DNA from: Bacteroidaceae bacterium
GTDB lineage: Bacteria; Bacteroidota; Bacteroidia; Bacteroidales; Bacteroidaceae
Length of the DNA stretch: 6,453 nucleotides
NCBI GenBank assembly: GCA_900752815.1
Contig: CAADWS010000059.1
Span: 1 to 6,453, forward strand
Reading direction: 5' to 3'
Shown here: piece by piece, positions 5,887-6,453 of the stretch
How the letters are laid out: every line of letters starts with the position of its first letter
Position numbering within the stretch: the first letter of the stretch is position 1
Made by a program: the position numbers and the translations under genes
The notes under the pieces: model-generated
Database searches by the model: none
Told to the model about the DNA's origin: nothing
What the model saw: only the letters and a program-made list of their open reading frames with translations

Positions 5887-6453
5887 TTATTTCTTTATTT
5901 CCCTTATTTCGCTTTCTTTAATCCCATGACCACGTTCCAGTTCCTCCCGAATCCGTCGTCCGGCAATTTCGCAATACGTCGGTTCAATCTCGAATCCGAT
6001 GTAATGCCGTCCCGTGCGGATGGCGGCAATGGCGGTCGTACCCGAACCGATGCAGTTGTCCAGCACCACATCGCCCTCGTTGGTATAGGTGCGCATCAGG
6101 TACTCTATCAAGGCTACCGGCTTCTGTGTCGGATGATAGAATGCTCCTGTCTTGTGTTCCTTGGGTATGGAAATGACAGAGGTCGGGTACTTGTCTTCGG
6201 CAACACGCACCGGAGCCAGTTTCATTTCACCGTAACAGCGGTTCGTGAAACCGTCCGTCTTGCGCCGTCCATGATTTTTCCGTTCCGGTGGACACGGCAT
6301 CATCTGAGGATGATATACCGGCTGACGGTCGTAGAACACGATGATGTCCTCATGCTGGCGTAGCGGCATCCGGTTGGCATTCAGGTGACCCGTTACCCGG
6401 TCTTTCCGCCACACGAGGTTATACCGCCACATCCGGGGTTGCGAGAGCATGAG
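5887..6453 (-). CDS. Beta-class N4/N6 site-specific DNA methyltransferase, N-terminus outside the window
   Basis: About 188 residues of the C-terminal part are visible. The methionine encoded at 6450-6448 is probably internal (preceded in frame by Leu), because family members read ...LMxSQxxMWRYNLVW here and place the catalytic DPPY/NPPY motif before it. Numbering from that Met: MWRYNLVWRKDRVTGHLNANRMPLRQHEDIIVFY (7-40) is the conserved core of the N6_N4_Mtase family (PF01555), HPTQKP (106-111) is motif X, DNCIGSGTT (131-139) is the S-adenosylmethionine-binding motif I, and IGFEIE (151-156) carries the acidic motif II. This order (catalytic motif first, SAM motif last) is the beta class. The visible part is intact. 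The target base and sequence cannot be read from it. It lies 28 nt before traN on the same strand with no restriction enzyme visible, so I infer an orphan methyltransferase carried in the transfer operon, perhaps to protect transferred DNA. Confidence 0.92.
   Translation of the reverse strand, partial: LMLSQPRMWRYNLVWRKDRVTGHLNANRMPLRQHEDIIVFYDRQPVYHPQMMPCPPERKNHGRRKTDGFTNRCYGEMKLAPVRVAEDKYPTSVISIPKEHKTGAFYHPTQKPVALIEYLMRTYTNEGDVVLDNCIGSGTTAIAAIRTGRHYIGFEIEPTYCEIAGRRIREELERGHGIKESEIREIKK

Noticed and set aside
6448..6450. ATG at the right edge as the true start of the methyltransferase
   Set aside because: It would leave the protein without its catalytic DPPY-type motif, and the residues after it correspond to the middle of the family, so the start is more likely outside the window.
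1..6453. CRISPR array, tRNA or rRNA genes, insertion-sequence ends, origin of transfer
   Set aside because: I saw no spaced repeats, no tRNA-like cloverleaf, no transposase gene or terminal inverted repeats, and no nick-region-like sequence beside a relaxase gene.

Overview
The window looks like one end of the transfer region of an integrative and conjugative element (CTnDOT-like, 'Tra' type) from the Bacteroidales (Bacteroides, Parabacteroides, Alistipes or a relative). The main reasons are recognisable TraN and TraO proteins, which belong to the Bacteroidetes conjugative-transposon family, and a MobC/TraG-like coupling protein. A Bacteroidetes-type -7 promoter box (TAnnTTTG) and the general lack of Shine-Dalgarno sequences, with A-rich leaders instead, agree with this.

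Layout from left to right. Positions 1-211 (minus) hold the C-terminal part of an ATP-binding regulator of the AlbA_2/HATPase_c_4 (AAA_4) type. It runs off the left edge and appears to have lost its N-terminal part. Positions 239-246 carry a -7 promoter box that should drive a plus-strand gene at 261-1481. That gene encodes a DUF1016/YhcG-like PDDEXK nuclease with an internal 60-bp tandem duplication. A perfect 17-bp hairpin at 1546-1585 sits between this gene and the oppositely oriented transfer genes and probably terminates transcription both ways.

From 6453 down to 1589 everything is on the minus strand in one tight run that reads as an operon. In transcription order it holds a beta-class N4/N6 DNA methyltransferase (5' end outside the window), traN, traO (overlapping traN by 4 nt), a DUF1566/Lcl-type lipoprotein, and a MobC/VirD4-like type IV coupling protein. 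Gaps between the non-overlapping genes are only 25-28 nt. No operon promoter is visible, so it must lie beyond the right edge.

How the genes probably work together: TraN and TraO are envelope components of the mating channel, and the coupling protein feeds the relaxosome-bound DNA strand to that channel. The lipoprotein is a candidate envelope or surface accessory. The methyltransferase may modify element or recipient DNA to avoid restriction. The PDDEXK nuclease and the truncated regulator are more likely cargo or recombination leftovers at the edge of the transfer module. The notable points are the methyltransferase placed directly before traN, the lipoprotein and coupling protein placed directly after traO where CTnDOT has traP and traQ, and the repeat inside the nuclease. 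Nothing here proves a wholly new system.
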